Assembly (NCBI GenBank): GCA_946811185.2
Contig: OX328106.1
Span: forward strand, 8,908,777 to 8,972,776
Reading direction: 5' to 3'
DNA from: Hippopus hippopus
Lineage: Eukaryota; Mollusca; Bivalvia; Cardiida; Cardiidae
Length of the DNA: 64,000 nucleotides
Each line of letters starts with the position of its first letter. Within the stretch, counting starts at the first letter, position 1. A model generated the notes under the pieces. That model was not told where the DNA came from and ran no database searches. It saw only the letters and a program-made list of their open reading frames with translations. A program made the position numbers and the translations under genes. Shown in pieces: positions 22,963 through 34,085 of the stretch.

Positions 22963-24147
22963 AGAGTGCCACGATGGTCCTGAAGTCCCTCCCCTAAGTC
23001 TTTTGACCGAACATGACCAATTTTCAATCTCTTTCAAGATAGTATGACTAACATTCTACCAAGCTTCCATAATAATTGGCCCAAAAATTTGGCTTCTAGC
23101 TTGTACACAAGCTTTTTCTAGAATTTCTCTCAGTGATCTACTTTTTAACCAAACATAGCCCATTTTCCCATTGTAGAAATTACCAAAACGAAGATTCTGA
23201 CCACCCACATAAGTATTGGACAGAAAATGTGACCTTTAGAGTGTACACAAGGTTTTTCCAAATTTTGACATGGCGACCTAGATTTTTTAACCAATGTGAC
23301 CCATTTTCAATGTCATCATATTGATCATCAAGACAAACATTCTAATTTTCATAAGTTTTGGACAGAAAATGATGACTCTAGAGCTACACAGGCTATTTTA
23401 AAGATTTGACCTAGTGACCTAGTTTTTGACCCGATGTGACCCATTTTCAAATTCATTCAAGATATCATTATGACAAACATTCTTACCAACTTTCACGAGT
23501 ATTTGACTGAAAATGTGGCCGCTAGAGGGTACACAAGGTTTTTGTAAGATTTGACCCAGTGACCTAGTTTTTGACCAGACATGACCCATTTACAAACTCA
23601 TTCAAGAAATATTCAAGACATTCTGACCAAGATTCATGAGTTCTGCACTGAAAATGTTGCCTCTACAGGGTATTTTTCAAACTCGACAAAGATAGCATCA
23701 AGACAACTATTCTGACCAATTTTCATGAGTTTTGGACTGAAAATGTGGCCGCTAGAGGGTACAAAAGGTTTTTCTAAGATTTGACCTAGTGACCTACTTT
23801 TTGACCCGACATGACCCATTTTCGAACTAATCCAAGATATCATCAGGAGAAACATTCTGACCAACCTTAAAGAATTTTGGACTGAAAATGTGGCCTCTAG
23901 AGCGTACACAAGGTTTTTCTAAGATTTGACCTAGTGACCTAGTTTTTGACCCAACATGACCCATTTTTTAACTAGTCCGAGATATTATCAAGATAAACAT
24001 TCTGACAAAGTTTCATGAGTATCTGACTGAAAATGTGGCCTCTAGAGCATACACAAGGTAAAAGTTGATGATGCACAATGGACAATGGACAATGGACAAT
24101 GCAGGCCAGACACAGCACGATCACAAAAGCTCACCTTGAGCAGTATA
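22963..24147 (+). mobile_element. Pearl-like element, core family A, 3' end truncated
   Basis: Begins 'aaacaagagtgccacgatgg' and has several A modules (aaggtttttctaagatttgacc, gacatgacccattttc, gaaaatgtggcctctagag). It ends in the first half of the type 1 hairpin (agctcaccttgagcag) without the second arm. A short direct repeat (acaatgg three times) lies at 24077-24100. Confidence 0.7.
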
Positions 24148-24589
24148 TTTTTATTCACTTCTGAAAAGTGCCTGTGGAGATAGCCATATTGTTTACTATA
24201 TGGACTTGTTCAGTGGTTTTTTTTAACATACATGTAATGCGGTACTTTCATTACCAGATTGAGCCCATACCAACTTTGTTTTTCTATTTGGACTGATTTT
24301 TTTTGTTTTTTAACATGTAAAATACTGTACTTTCATTGCCAGATAGATAAAAACCAGATCATATCCCAGATGGCCCTGAGTTTAAATATTTGTCACATAG
24401 TATCATCACATGGACCTCTACGAAGTTTGCTCAAGTGATGCCCTTGGCGTAAAAAATTAACCTGCTGTAATGTGCCCCATTTCAGAAACAACTGATTTGC
24501 GGCACCATTGATGTTATGCATCAAAATTTTCTTGTATCAAATATTCCACTCATCTGAGCATAACTAACACCAATTATATAAAAGTGCAG
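24148..24589. other. No gene or recognised repeat
   Basis: Nothing recognised; a pair of related 'ggacttgttcagtggttttt' and 'ggactgattttttttgttttt' segments suggests an old local duplication. Confidence 0.4.
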
Positions 24590-25303
24590 TTTGATAATCA
24601 AGGGAGGTAAATAGTAACAAGCTTTTATAAAGCAGGAGTTATTTCCCTTCATCACTACATAAAGTCACTGTTTTAAGCCAATGCTATACTTGTGATCCCC
24701 TGGAAGGGACCAATCTTAACCCCTGGGGTATCATTTAACTCTACCACACACTCCCGACTTTTAACGACCCTGAGAAAGAAGCCATAGAAAACATTGTGGG
24801 AAAAGGAGAAAATGCTGGTAACCAGCATTTTCTCCTTTTCCCACAATATTTTCTACCCTATCAAAGTCAGAAATCATCATATTACCAAGATTTAATTTGT
24901 TGTCTGCAGAATTTGAATTTGGTCCAGTCCAAAAATTTGTCGTTTGGTAAAGAGTTAAGGAAATTTAGTAGAGGTCTATTAGATGAACTTACATGCCAGA
25001 TTGAGTAGCCCTAGGCCTTATGGTTTTAGACAAGAAGATTTTTAAAGATTTTCAATATTATTCAGTTTTGTTGCCATTGCAACCAGAGTTTTAAATGGAA
25101 CCATATTCTTTGAAGGGAGTTTGAAGAGGACCATGGCAGGATTATTTCTGAAGTTTCATCAAAATTGGATGGGTAGTTTTAGAGAAGAGGTTTGAAATAA
25201 AAGCTTAGGTACGAAGGCACACATGCAAGCACGGAAAGACAGACACACGAGACACTGGGCCATTACCTAAGCTCACTGGCCTTTGGTCAGTGCAGTTTTA
25301 AAA
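24590..25303 (+). mobile_element. Pearl-like element, core family F, interrupted by MITE-1
   Basis: Starts near 'gataatcaagggaggtaaat' like 35400. It has one diverged F module, then the conserved pre-terminal segment (gttgccattgcaaccagag, catcaaaattggatgggtag) and a decayed type 2 hairpin near 25274-25292 (CTGGCC-TTT-GGTCAG). MITE-1 at 24735-24958 is inserted in the first module at TTAA. Confidence 0.6.
24735..24958 (+). mobile_element. MITE-1 (best-preserved copy)
   Basis: Flanked by TTAA (24735-24738, 24955-24958). Ends CTCTACCACACA and TTTGGTAAAGAG. The centre is a perfect 55-nt palindrome (24793-24847): two 27-nt arms around one base. It interrupts an F module, so both flanks are identifiable. 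TTAA target and C-rich tips fit piggyBac-type (or Kolobok) MITEs; no transposase is seen. Confidence 0.8.
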
Positions 25304-25309
25304 ATTTGG

Positions 25310-25731
25310 CTATGGATTCAAGCGATGTGGGGCAGCAGAACATACAATCATCTGACCCTTGACAGGTGCTCTGACCTTGACTTGGAGTCTGTTATCTAAA
25401 ACCCCCTATCTGCACATCACTTCATCACCATGCACACATCTGTGAATTATTTCAAATATATGGAGCAAACAGGGTTTAAGGGCATCTTACCCTTGAACCC
25501 CTTCTTTGACCTTGACCTTGGCACCTGAAACATTCCCTCTGCAATTCCTGTCATCCAGTACCACACTTTAAAAATATTTTGAAAATCAGACCAAGGGTTC
25601 AAGGGATATGAAGCAGAGAGAGTTCATGAGCATCTGACCTTTGATCTCCCACTTTGACCTTGACCTTGGAGTCCAGCTTCTGAAACCTCCTCTTTGCACA
25701 TTGACTCATCACCATGCACAAATGTGTGAAA
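25310..25731 (+). repeat. Tandem modules, family H (left part, split by mariner)
   Basis: About three diverged modules of 135-150 bp, each with a 'ctttgaccttgaccttgg' segment followed by 'atgcacaaatgtgtgaaat'. The array is interrupted at 25732 by the mariner and resumes at 27075. No coding potential is evident. Confidence 0.6.
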
Positions 25732-25733
25732 TA

Positions 25734-27072
25734 CGAGGGCTGTTCGATATGTAATGTGTATTGTACCACAGCGCAATAACGCTTTGCATGATTTCATGGA
25801 TGATGATACGCTTGAATAGCTCTATTCAATACCTTTCCAACGGATTAAACACGAGCCTTCAGCTCCACATAGTTTTAAACTTATAGTCATTTCAATAGAG
25901 CTAGTCGTTGACCACTGTTGTAAAAATGGTTGGGAAACAGATTAAGAATATTGAAGAAATTAGAGCTTATATAAAAGTTCGCACAAAACTCAGTCATTTG
26001 GTAATGCAGATTTTTACTGAATTTGGGGAAGTTTATGGGTCTGATAAGGTATCTTATGAGACAGTTCGTAGTTGGAGAAAGCAATTTCTGACTGGCACAG
26101 AGTCCGTCAAAGATGCAGCAAAATCTGGTCGACCTGTGACTTTAACAGGCAGGGCAAATGTCTCAAAAGTCAGGGAAATAATTGAAAGTGATGGCAGATA
26201 CACGATTCGTGATATTGCCAACGCTGTTTGCATATCGCTATCGCGGGTGCATTTCATTTTGAAGCGTATTTTGAAAGTACGAAAGATTTCTGCCAGATGG
26301 ATACCTCATATATTGACAGATGACCAAAAACGGGTACGAGTACAAACCGCTAAGCAATTGCTCAAAATGTTTCCCAAATTCAATCAAAGACAATTTGCAA
26401 ACATTGTTACTGGTGACAAAACATGGGTTCACTATTTCGAACCAGTAAGAAAAATTGGAAACAAAATATGGCTAACTAAACACGGTGGAAGGCCTGTACT
26501 TGCCAAAAGAAGCATAAGCACAAAGAAGGTTCTTTATTGCATATTCTTCTCATGTGATGGTATAGCCATACAAATTCCGGTGCCGAAGGGCAAAAGTGTT
26601 ACAGGTCAGTATTACCGAGATGTTATACTAAAAAAGGTCAAGAAATATTATCTTAAACGACGCCCTGTGTCAGGATTTAGGCATGTTCGTCTACTTCATG
26701 ATAATGCTCCATCACATACATCTGAGCTTGTGAAGCAATTTTTGAAGTCAGAGAAGGTTACCGTCTTGCCACACCCACCATACTCTCCAGATCTAGCCCC
26801 ATGCGACTTTTTCCTTTTTCCAAAACTTAAAAAGTTCTTATCTGGTCGTCGTTACAAGTCCCGATAAGCCCTTGGCTCAGCCATCAGTCAGTGCCTCAGC
26901 GGTCTACCTAAATCAGCGTACCGTGACGCATTTCAGAAATGGATTCAGAGATTGAAATTATGCATTTCAAACCGCGGAGAATACTTTGAAGGGATGTAAT
27001 GTTCATTTCACTATTTGAGTCGAATGCTTTTGAGATATCGTACAATACACATTACATATCGAACAACCTTCG
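25734..27072 (+). mobile_element. mariner (Tc1/mariner, DD34D) element, near complete
   Basis: A 1,339-bp element flanked by TA dinucleotides (25732-25733 and 27073-27074). Its inverted ends start CGAGGGCTGTTCGATATG on the left; the right end reads out as CGAAGGTTGTTCGATATG, so they are nearly identical. Between them lies one transposase frame. It is inserted in an array of another repeat whose sequence resumes on the right. Size, TA target and encoded DD34D transposase are standard for mariner. The high similarity of the two ends and the single visible lesion suggest a fairly recent insertion. Confidence 0.93.
25908..26999 (+). pseudogene. mariner transposase interrupted by one in-frame stop
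   Basis: The frame is open for 319 codons, meets TAA at 26865-26867, and continues in the same frame for 43 more codons to TAA at 26997-26999. The downstream part ends FQKWIQRLKLCISNRGEYFEGM, the usual mariner C terminus, so the first stop is a nonsense change inside a protein of about 363 residues. Two helix-turn-helix regions lie at about residues 10-60 and 95-125, with the linker WIPHIL at 131-136. The catalytic triad is D170 (GDKTWVHYFEP), D265 (LLHDNAPSH) and D300 (YSPDLAPCD). Exactly 34 residues separate the last two, so this is a DD34D mariner. The stop falls after the triad, but loss of the conserved C terminus probably inactivates the protein. The start could be residue 1 or Met7. 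Confidence 0.92.
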
Positions 27073-27074
27073 TA

Positions 27075-27242
27075 CTTAAAAAATCAAGCCAGGGTTTCAA
27101 GAGAAAAGGACCACACAGGATTTATGGGGGTATATTACCCTTGACCCCTGCTGTGACCAGGATCTTGGAGCCTGGCATCTGAAGCCTCCTCTCTGCATTC
27201 TCTCATCACAATGCACACACAATGTGTGAAAAATTTTAATAA
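27075..27242 (+). repeat. Tandem modules, family H (right part)
   Basis: Continues the array left of the mariner (aatcaagccagggtttcaag..., acccttgacccc, cttggagcctgg, atgcacacacaatgtgtg). It runs straight into a pearl-like 5' terminus at 27243, the same junction as at 22608. Confidence 0.6.
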
Positions 27243-28016
27243 ACAAGAGGACCATGATGGTCCTAAATCGCTCACCTGAAATCCTAGAACCCACAACATA
27301 GGGCCAATTTCCACACTAGGGCCATAATTTGAAGTATTTTGGTAGAGGGCCACTAGATGATGCTACATGCCATATATGAGAGCTCTAGCCCTTACGGTTT
27401 GGGACAAGAAGATTTTTAAAGATTTCCTTCTTTATCTCTATGTGAAATCCGAGACCCCACAACATAGGGCCAATTTTTAACACCAGGGCCATAATTTAAA
27501 GTCTTTTGGTAGAGGGTCACTAGATGATGCTACATGCCATATATAAAAGCTCTAGCCCTTACGGTTTGGGACAAGAAGATTTTTAAAGATTTCCTTCTTT
27601 ATCTCTATGTGAAATCCGAGAACCCACAACATAGGGCCAATTTCCACACTAGGGCCATAATTTGAAGTATTTTGGTAGAGGGCCACTAGATGATGCTACA
27701 TGCCATATATGAAAGCTCTAGCCCTTACAGTTTGGGACGAGAATATTTTTAAAGTTTTTTCTTTCGGTTGCCATGGCAACTAGAGTTCTTCATGGAATTC
27801 AAATCTTTGAAGTATTCTGGAAGTGCATCACCTAAGGATCATTTCTGTGAAGTTTCATTGAAATCTGATTGGCAGTTTCAGAGAAGATTTTTTAGTAATT
27901 GTTTATGGACAGAGAGACAGACGGACAGACAGACGGACGGACAGACGGACGGACGACGGACATTGACCAATCACAATAGCTCACCCCAAGCACTATGTGC
28001 TCAGGTGAGCTAAAAA
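27243..28016 (+). mobile_element. Pearl-like element, core family B1, complete
   Basis: 5' palindrome GGACCATGATGGTCC (27249-27263), three modules with 'ccacaacatagggcc' at 27291, 27457 and 27624 (166-167 bp period), the pre-terminal segment 'gttgccatggcaactagag', a (GACG/GACA)n tract at about 27910-27960, the type 1 hairpin at 27978-28011 (loop TAT) and TAAAAA. Confidence 0.85.
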
Positions 28017-29137
28017 TCAAAGCTCTATACCTTCTAATTTCAGAGAAGAAGAATTTTAAAGTTTTCCTTTTTATTCCCATGTTTAAAATTGTGACTCCCG
28101 GGGCGGGGCCAGTTTTGACCCCAGGGGCATCATATGTACAAACTTGGTAGAGGTCCACTAGGAAATGCTACATACCAAATATCAAAGCTCTACACCTTAC
28201 AGTTTCAGAAAAGAAGATTTTTAAAGTTTTCATTCTTTGTTCCTATGTTTCGAACTTGTGACCCCCAGGGCAGGGCCAGTTTTGACCCCAGGGGCATCAT
28301 ATGAACAAACTTGGTAAAGGTCTACTAGGAGATGCTACATACCAAATATCAAAGCTCTACACCTTCTAGTTTCAGAGAAGAAGATTTTTAAAGTTTTCCT
28401 TCTTTGCTGCTATGTTTCAAACTTGTGACCCCCGGGGCAGGGCCAGTTTTGACCCCAGGGGCATCATATGAACAAACTTGGTAGAGGTCCACTAGGAGAT
28501 GCTACATATGAAATATCAAAGCTCTACGCCTTTCAGTTTCAGAGAAGAAGAATTTTAAAGTTTCCCTTCTTTGTTCCTATGTTCAAACTTGTGACCCCCG
28601 GGGCAGGGCCAGTTTTGACCCCAGGGACATCATATGAACAAACCTGGTAGAGGTCCACTAGGAGATGCTAGATGCCAAATATCAAAGCTCTATGCCTTCA
28701 AGTTTCAGAGAAGAAGAATTTTAAAGTTTTCCTTCTTTGTTCCTATGTTCCAACTTGTGACCCCCGGGGCGGGGCCAGTTTTGACACCAGGGGCATCATA
28801 TGAACAAGCTTGGTAGAGGTCCACTGGGAGATGCTACATACCAAATATCAAAGCTCTACGCCTTCTAGTTTCAGAGAAGAAGATTTTCAAAGATTGTGCT
28901 ATTTTTTTCCCTTTTTGTTGCCATGGCAACCAGAGTTATGGGTGGAATTCAATCTCTTGAACAACTTTGGTAGAGCTTCACCCAAGGAACATCCCTGCCA
29001 AGTTTCATCAAGATTGGCCCAGCGGTTTAGGAAAAGAAGATGTTTAAAGGAAATGTGGACAGACGGACAGATGGACGCCGGACAACGACCGATCACAATA
29101 CCTCCCCTGAGCACTTCGTGCTCAGGTGAGCTAAAAA
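28017..29137 (+). mobile_element. Pearl-like element, core family B2, 5'-truncated
   Basis: Starts inside a module right after the tail of the previous element. Module landmarks 'gtgacccccggggc' at 28091, 28258, 28425, 28591 and 28757 give a period of 166-167 bp. Ends with 'gttgccatggcaaccagag', a short GACG tract, the type 1 hairpin at 29101-29132 (loop TTC) and TAAAAA. Confidence 0.82.
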
Positions 29138-29155
29138 GGGTCAATGTCAAACAAA

Positions 29156-29376
29156 TACCCCATTACCACATAATCCTGAGTTTTAACAGTCCTGGGAAAT
29201 TAGACACTTGAAAATATTGAGGGAAAAGAAGAAAATACTTGTGACCAGCATTTTCTCCTTTTCCTACAATATTTTCTTTCCTTTCAGACATACATGACAT
29301 CATTTGAGCAACATGTTATAGGCAAATGCTTTCAACTTGGACCAGTCTTAAATTTTGTTGTCGAGTATAGAGTTAA
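29156..29376 (+). mobile_element. MITE-1
   Basis: 'accccattaccacataatcc', 'gaaaatattgagggaaaaga', palindrome 'gaaaatacttgtgaccagca', right tip 'gtcgagtatagagttaa'. It lies about 300 bp past the TMEM128 stop codon. Confidence 0.65.
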
Positions 29377-29680
29377 AGGCCCATTTTGTAGATGTTAAAA
29401 TGCATTAAAATTTAAATTATATTATTTAAAGATATGGAAAATATTGTGAAGATGTTTTTTCCACTGACAACTTTGTATTGACAAGATTTTCATATAACAT
29501 TATGCAAATCTGAACATGACCAAAGTGCCAAATTGTTTTCATAGAAATCAAAGACTACTTTGCCCTTTCTTTCTAAAGTTTGTCCCTCATGCACCATATG
29601 ATATGCTCTATGTTTTTGTTGGTCCACTCTCTGTGTCTATAGTGGTTGGTTGAAAAGGAACAGTATTTGAAATTGTAGGT
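29377..29680 (-). other. Probable 3'UTR of the TMEM128-like gene
   Basis: Non-repetitive sequence directly after the minus-strand stop codon. No AATAAA or clear polyadenylation site seen on that strand. Confidence 0.4.
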
Positions 29681-29786
29681 TTAAAAGTTTGGAATCATTG
29701 CTACGGTGACCACAAAGCCCATGAACATCACAAACAGGAGAACAGGTGCGAGAAGTCCATACACTGGCCACAGGCCTGCTGTCAAA
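29681..29786 (-). CDS. TMEM128: Last coding exon of the TMEM128-like gene
   Basis: On the minus strand, a pyrimidine-rich tract and CAG acceptor at 29787-29789 precede 106 open nt ending in TAA at 29681-29683. The first base completes the split Phe codon of the previous exon (phase 2). The exon adds 34 residues: LTAGLWPVYGLL, then a hydrophobic span APVLLFVMFMGFVVTV, then AMIPNF and the stop. The LW followed by a long hydrophobic segment with F-M-G matches the fourth membrane segment and extreme C terminus of TMEM128. Joined to the upstream exon, it gives the last three membrane segments. The intron between them is 33,182 bp and holds most of the repeats in this window. I see no AATAAA signal on the minus strand in the next few hundred bases, so the 3'UTR end is undefined; it may run into the MITE-1 at 29156-29376. 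Confidence 0.8.
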
Positions 29787-29958
29787 CTGAAAAATAGAAG
29801 AATATTAGAGATAAACAAAACCCTTTAAAACTATCAACGAGTGATTCTGTGACCTTCAAGTAGAACGGAATAATTGTCGCTGTAATTGGATGCTAGAATC
29901 TGCAAAAATCCATTGCTTTCTGGTAAATTATTGTAGCTATTGAATATCCTTTGCAGTA

Positions 29959-30173
29959 TTGACCCTTTACCACACAATCCCGACTTGACGACCCTGAGGA
30001 TGAAGGCTTTTGAAAACATGGAGGAAATGCTATTAACAAGCATTTTCTACTTTTCCCACCATGTTTTTTGTTCTCCCAAAAACAAATTTAAATTTTTGAG
30101 TCACATTTATTGTCTTCTGCAACTGCTTTCAATTTAGGTAAGTCTAAAAATTTGTTGTTTGGTAAAGAGTTAA
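29959..30173 (+). mobile_element. MITE-1
   Basis: 'gaccctttaccacacaatcc', palindrome centre shortened ('gaggaaatgctattaacaag'), right tip 'gtttggtaaagag' and TTAA at 30170-30173. Confidence 0.65.
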
Positions 30174-30782
30174 ATGAAAGCTAATACTGCGACATAAAAA
30201 AATTACTGTTGTATACAGTGTAGACTGAGATCAAATCTGCATTTCTCTGACTGATCATATCAGATCAAGATAAAGATCAGACTGCACAGTCTTATTTGGA
30301 TCTACATCATCATCATCATCTGTGCATACTTTTACCCTTGCTATCTAGATTTTCTGCAATTTAGCAACTGATTTGGGCAATGAAATCATTGAAGCTGCCC
30401 TGTTTTGGAGTTTTTTGCCACAACTCAAATAAGTCATTTAATTATTCAGCACTCCAAATATTAGACTGAAGAGATCTACGGCAATGTTTCATTGAAGGGA
30501 AAAAAGAGGACCATTTGGGCCATGTTTACTCAAATTTTGAGACGCTTTGTTATTCAGTTGTGTGTTCTGAGATGTTGAAATATTATGCAAAACAAATCAC
30601 TGTGATGAACTGATATCCAACACTGACGTAGCCATGATTTTGTACAGGAAAGAGAATTTGGATGTAAAGACCAGACAGATGACAGACACTCAGCAATATC
30701 CAATACCTAGGGACCCCCTCTTGGTTATGTGACCTGGATCAACTTATTAACCACATCTTCCTCAATCAGATTTAATCATTTA
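30174..30782. other. Unassigned; MITE-2 remnant and short ATC repeat
   Basis: A MITE-2-like core lies at about 30218-30306 (tgatcatatcagatcaaga, aagatcagactgcacag), followed by (ATC)n at 30305-30320. The rest is unrecognised. Confidence 0.4.
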
Positions 30783-31013
30783 ATCAACCCTTAAAGCCCC
30801 TTTCACAACAACAGTTGCTCTAATGGCCAGTGCAGATCAAGGTAAGACTGCACAAAACATCCAAACATCCAGTCTGATCACCAATCTACAATGTCTGTCT
30901 TGCTAAAACACTGCAGACAGGAGCAACTGAGAAATTGTACTAAATTTGGTCTTATTTCACTGAATAAACCTGAAAATATTGCTCTAGTTCATTCTGCGCT
31001 TTAAGGGTTAAAC
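30783..31013. mobile_element. MITE-2 (full-length)
   Basis: Inverted ends 'aacccttaaagccc' and 'gcgctttaagggtt'. Central arms 'agatcaaggtaagactgcac' and 'cagtctgatcaccaatcta'. Confidence 0.62.
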
Positions 31014-31540
31014 AGTTAACCTTTACAGTATATCGAGGCCATAACAAAGCCTTAATGACTTCAATTCAATATCTGTTCTGGCCAAAATACTCATACCACA
31101 CAGTGCAGATCAAAGGTAAGACTGCATATTCTACATTGCCTAATATTGATCAATAGAATTAATAAAATCATATACAATCACTGTTAGGAAATACGGGCAA
31201 ACCCAATACTGTGTAGCCTGTTTTGGGAGACGTAAGTAAGTGGCACAAAGGTAAAGTATTTCAGGAAAGGAAATTGACTTTTCAGGATGATAATGGAGAA
31301 CACTAAGTCTTACTTAAAAGAAGTGATTAGTAATCACAAGTAACTGCTCATTGTCATATGTTGTTTCATCTTCACTGATATAATAAGTCAACTTATTCGC
31401 TGCAGTGGCTTAACAAAGAAATACGGTACTTATCTAACAATTCTATGATTATCCCAACAGCTGTAGGAGAATTGAATCAATATCAAATCATCATAACAGG
31501 TCAAGAAGAAAATCACAATGGTAAATAAGAAGCTGACACG
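31014..31540. other. No gene or recognised repeat
   Basis: Nothing beyond a possible MITE-2 core near 31095-31130. Confidence 0.4.
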
Positions 31541-32322
31541 TAGGTACTAATGCTCAGCTGCAGTGGCAGAGCTGTGTCAAAAATATTTTGAAGTTCCCTG
31601 CTCTTGTTGCATGGGTTCCCCTTTTGATAGTCAACAAATACTGAGTCAGAGTTTGAAGTTAATATCGTCAGTAATGACAAAGATATTACAAAAATTTTGA
31701 AGTTTTTGTACCATACTGACAACACAGACAATGATAAGGCTTTGACAATACCTCCAAGTAAGTAGAAAAGTTGTGAAAAATTTTATCATTTGAGTATCAA
31801 GTGTGCACTTGACCTTGGACTACCTGAAAAAATTTTTGGAATAGCATATCTACTCATAAAGGAGAACATTTGTGCAAGTTTATTTTGAAATCCATAAATA
31901 TGTGCAGATGTTATGGCCTGAACACGATCTATTTATGATAATTTCATCATTTGACCTTAGTGTGACCTCGATCCTGGACCTACTGTATACGTGGAAATTT
32001 CTGCCATTTTGCCCATTTGTAAAATTTGCATACTCTTCTGTTCGCAGATTTTACCACAAGTATACCAACAACTAACGAGTGCCTTGAATTCACAAACATC
32101 TCCGTATGCAAAATGTCCATAAACGGTTATTTGCAAATTTTTCAACATGCGTATATATCCACGTATACATACAGTATATGATCAAATATTCTAAGTGGCA
32201 CATCTACTCATGAAGGAGAATAATTGTGCACATGATTTTAAAATCCATCTAAAATGTAGATTTTATAGCTTTATCAATGACATTTTTATCATTTGACCTT
32301 TCAGAGTGACCTTGACATTGAA
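31541..32322 (+). repeat. Tandem modules, family G (left part)
   Basis: Modules with 'catctactcatgaaggagaa', 'tttgaccttagtgtgacct' recur and are resumed at 37201 after the inserted hAT-like element. The first part (31541-31690) resembles 44402-44590. Confidence 0.55.
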
Positions 32323-33082
32323 CCTACCCAGTGTTCAATCTAGAGTGTACCATTGCACAACAGGCCCCTCAAAGTCCGAGATGGCGCAATCTTAAAATAA
32401 TCCTTCGGGCGTACTCCATCATAAAAAAGCCATTCCATGAATTAAAGTCGTTTTTGCCTGTGTCTGCTCTTTCCACTAAATAAACATAATACTGTGATTT
32501 CCAGTAGGAATTCATCGATAACCCGACAGATGTTAGGGCTGGGGACCATTCAGAATACCTCGGTTGATCCGGTGATCAAGTCCCTCGGCTGTATCTGGTA
32601 GCCTGATGTGCACCTACACAGTATATTTCTTCGCCGAAAATATGCCTGTTTACCGTTTTGAAAATTGTAAGGCTCCTCTTAAAAAAGAAAACGAGTCTCA
32701 ATTTTCTATCGAAAATTTTCTAACTATATTTCAGTTGACAAACAGTTCATACATTCATTTTTTAACATGGTTTATTAATTCTGACTGAAGTTTTCACCGA
32801 CAGATAGATAGATGTGAATAACTTCATCGAGGTTATGTTGTTGCTAAACGACTTACAGTGGTGCTGCCATGTATACTATCACATGACTGGCAGTTCAAAT
32901 GCAAACAACCATTGTACAGACGAGGTTAGATGTAGGTACCGAATCGGCCGAGTTGTGATGAGAGGGTTGGGGACCAAACTGGTATCCTGCTATCAATCTC
33001 TGTATTGGTTGGTTATATGAAGTACAACTGGTACCAGTTTGATTACAAATCTTTCAGCTTCCGTTGATCATTCAACATCACT

Positions 33083-33277
33083 ATGAAGCGAATTTCTGAA
33101 TGTTTTAAAAGCCTAAATGGGGCAAAAAATGCGAAAACCCATTAAAAATACTGCTTTGAAAAGCACAACTGGACCAATACCTACCCCTAAGTCAGGCAAG
33201 GATAATGAAACCCCACAGAAACTCAAGTTTCAACCAAAATGGCTTCCGCCCCTCCAATTTCCTGACGATCAGTTAAA
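33083..33277 (+). pseudogene. Possible N-terminal remnant of a hAT-type transposase
   Basis: An ATG at 33083 starts MKRISECFKSLNG and stops after 20 residues; a shifted frame (33117 on) continues with KPIKNTALKS... and KFQPKWLPPLQF before the pearl-like insertion. MKRIS..F and KFQP.WL resemble the N termini of hAT/TTF-type proteins. Position just inside the left end of a hAT-like element supports this, but the match is short. Confidence 0.3.
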
Positions 33278-34085
33278 CAAGAGGGCCATGATGGCCCTGT
33301 ATCGCTCCACTGGCTATTAAGTAAAATTCTGACCAGTCGTTTCAGAGAAGAAGAATTTTTAAGAATTTCTAAATTTCCATATAGTGCAAGTAGCCCCCAT
33401 TCACCAGAGCCACATTTTTTGACGGATCAAAATTTTACGAACAAGTTTTGAAAAAGGTCACCCAAGCAACAATCCTGTGAAATTATTTCAAAATCTGACC
33501 TGCTGTTTCAGAGGAGAAGATTTTTAAAGAATTCCTTCATTTCTGTATAGTGCAAGAAGCCCCCATTCACCAGAGCCACGTTTTTTGACGGATCAAAATT
33601 TTACGAACAGTTTTTGAAAAGGGTCACCCAAGGAACAATCCTGTGAAATTATTTCGAAATCTGACCAGCGGTTTCAGAGAAGAAGAATTTTGAAGAATTC
33701 CTTCATTTCTATATGGTGCAAGAAGCCCCCATTCACCAGAGCCACATTTTTTGACGGATCAAAATTTTACGAACAATTTTTAAAAAGGGTCACCCAAGGA
33801 GCATATCTGTGAAATTATTTCAAAATCTGACCCGTGGTTTCAGAGGAGAAGATTTTTAAAGAATTCCCTAAAAAATTCCATTTGGTTGCAATGGCAACCA
33901 GAGCTTTTGATGGAATCAAATTCTGTGAACAGTTTTTAAAGAGGACCTTCCAAGGAACATTCCAGCCAAGTTTGGTCGAAATCCGCCCAGTGGTTTAGGA
34001 GGAGTTGATGTTTAAAGAATTGTTGACGACACACGAAGCACGACGGACACCAGGTGATCCTAGAAGCTCCCCTTGAGCACGTTGT

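Noticed and set aside
27908..27960. Stand-alone microsatellite (GACG/GACA)n
   Set aside because: It occupies the same place before the terminal hairpin in several pearl-like elements, so it is part of the element, not an independent locus.
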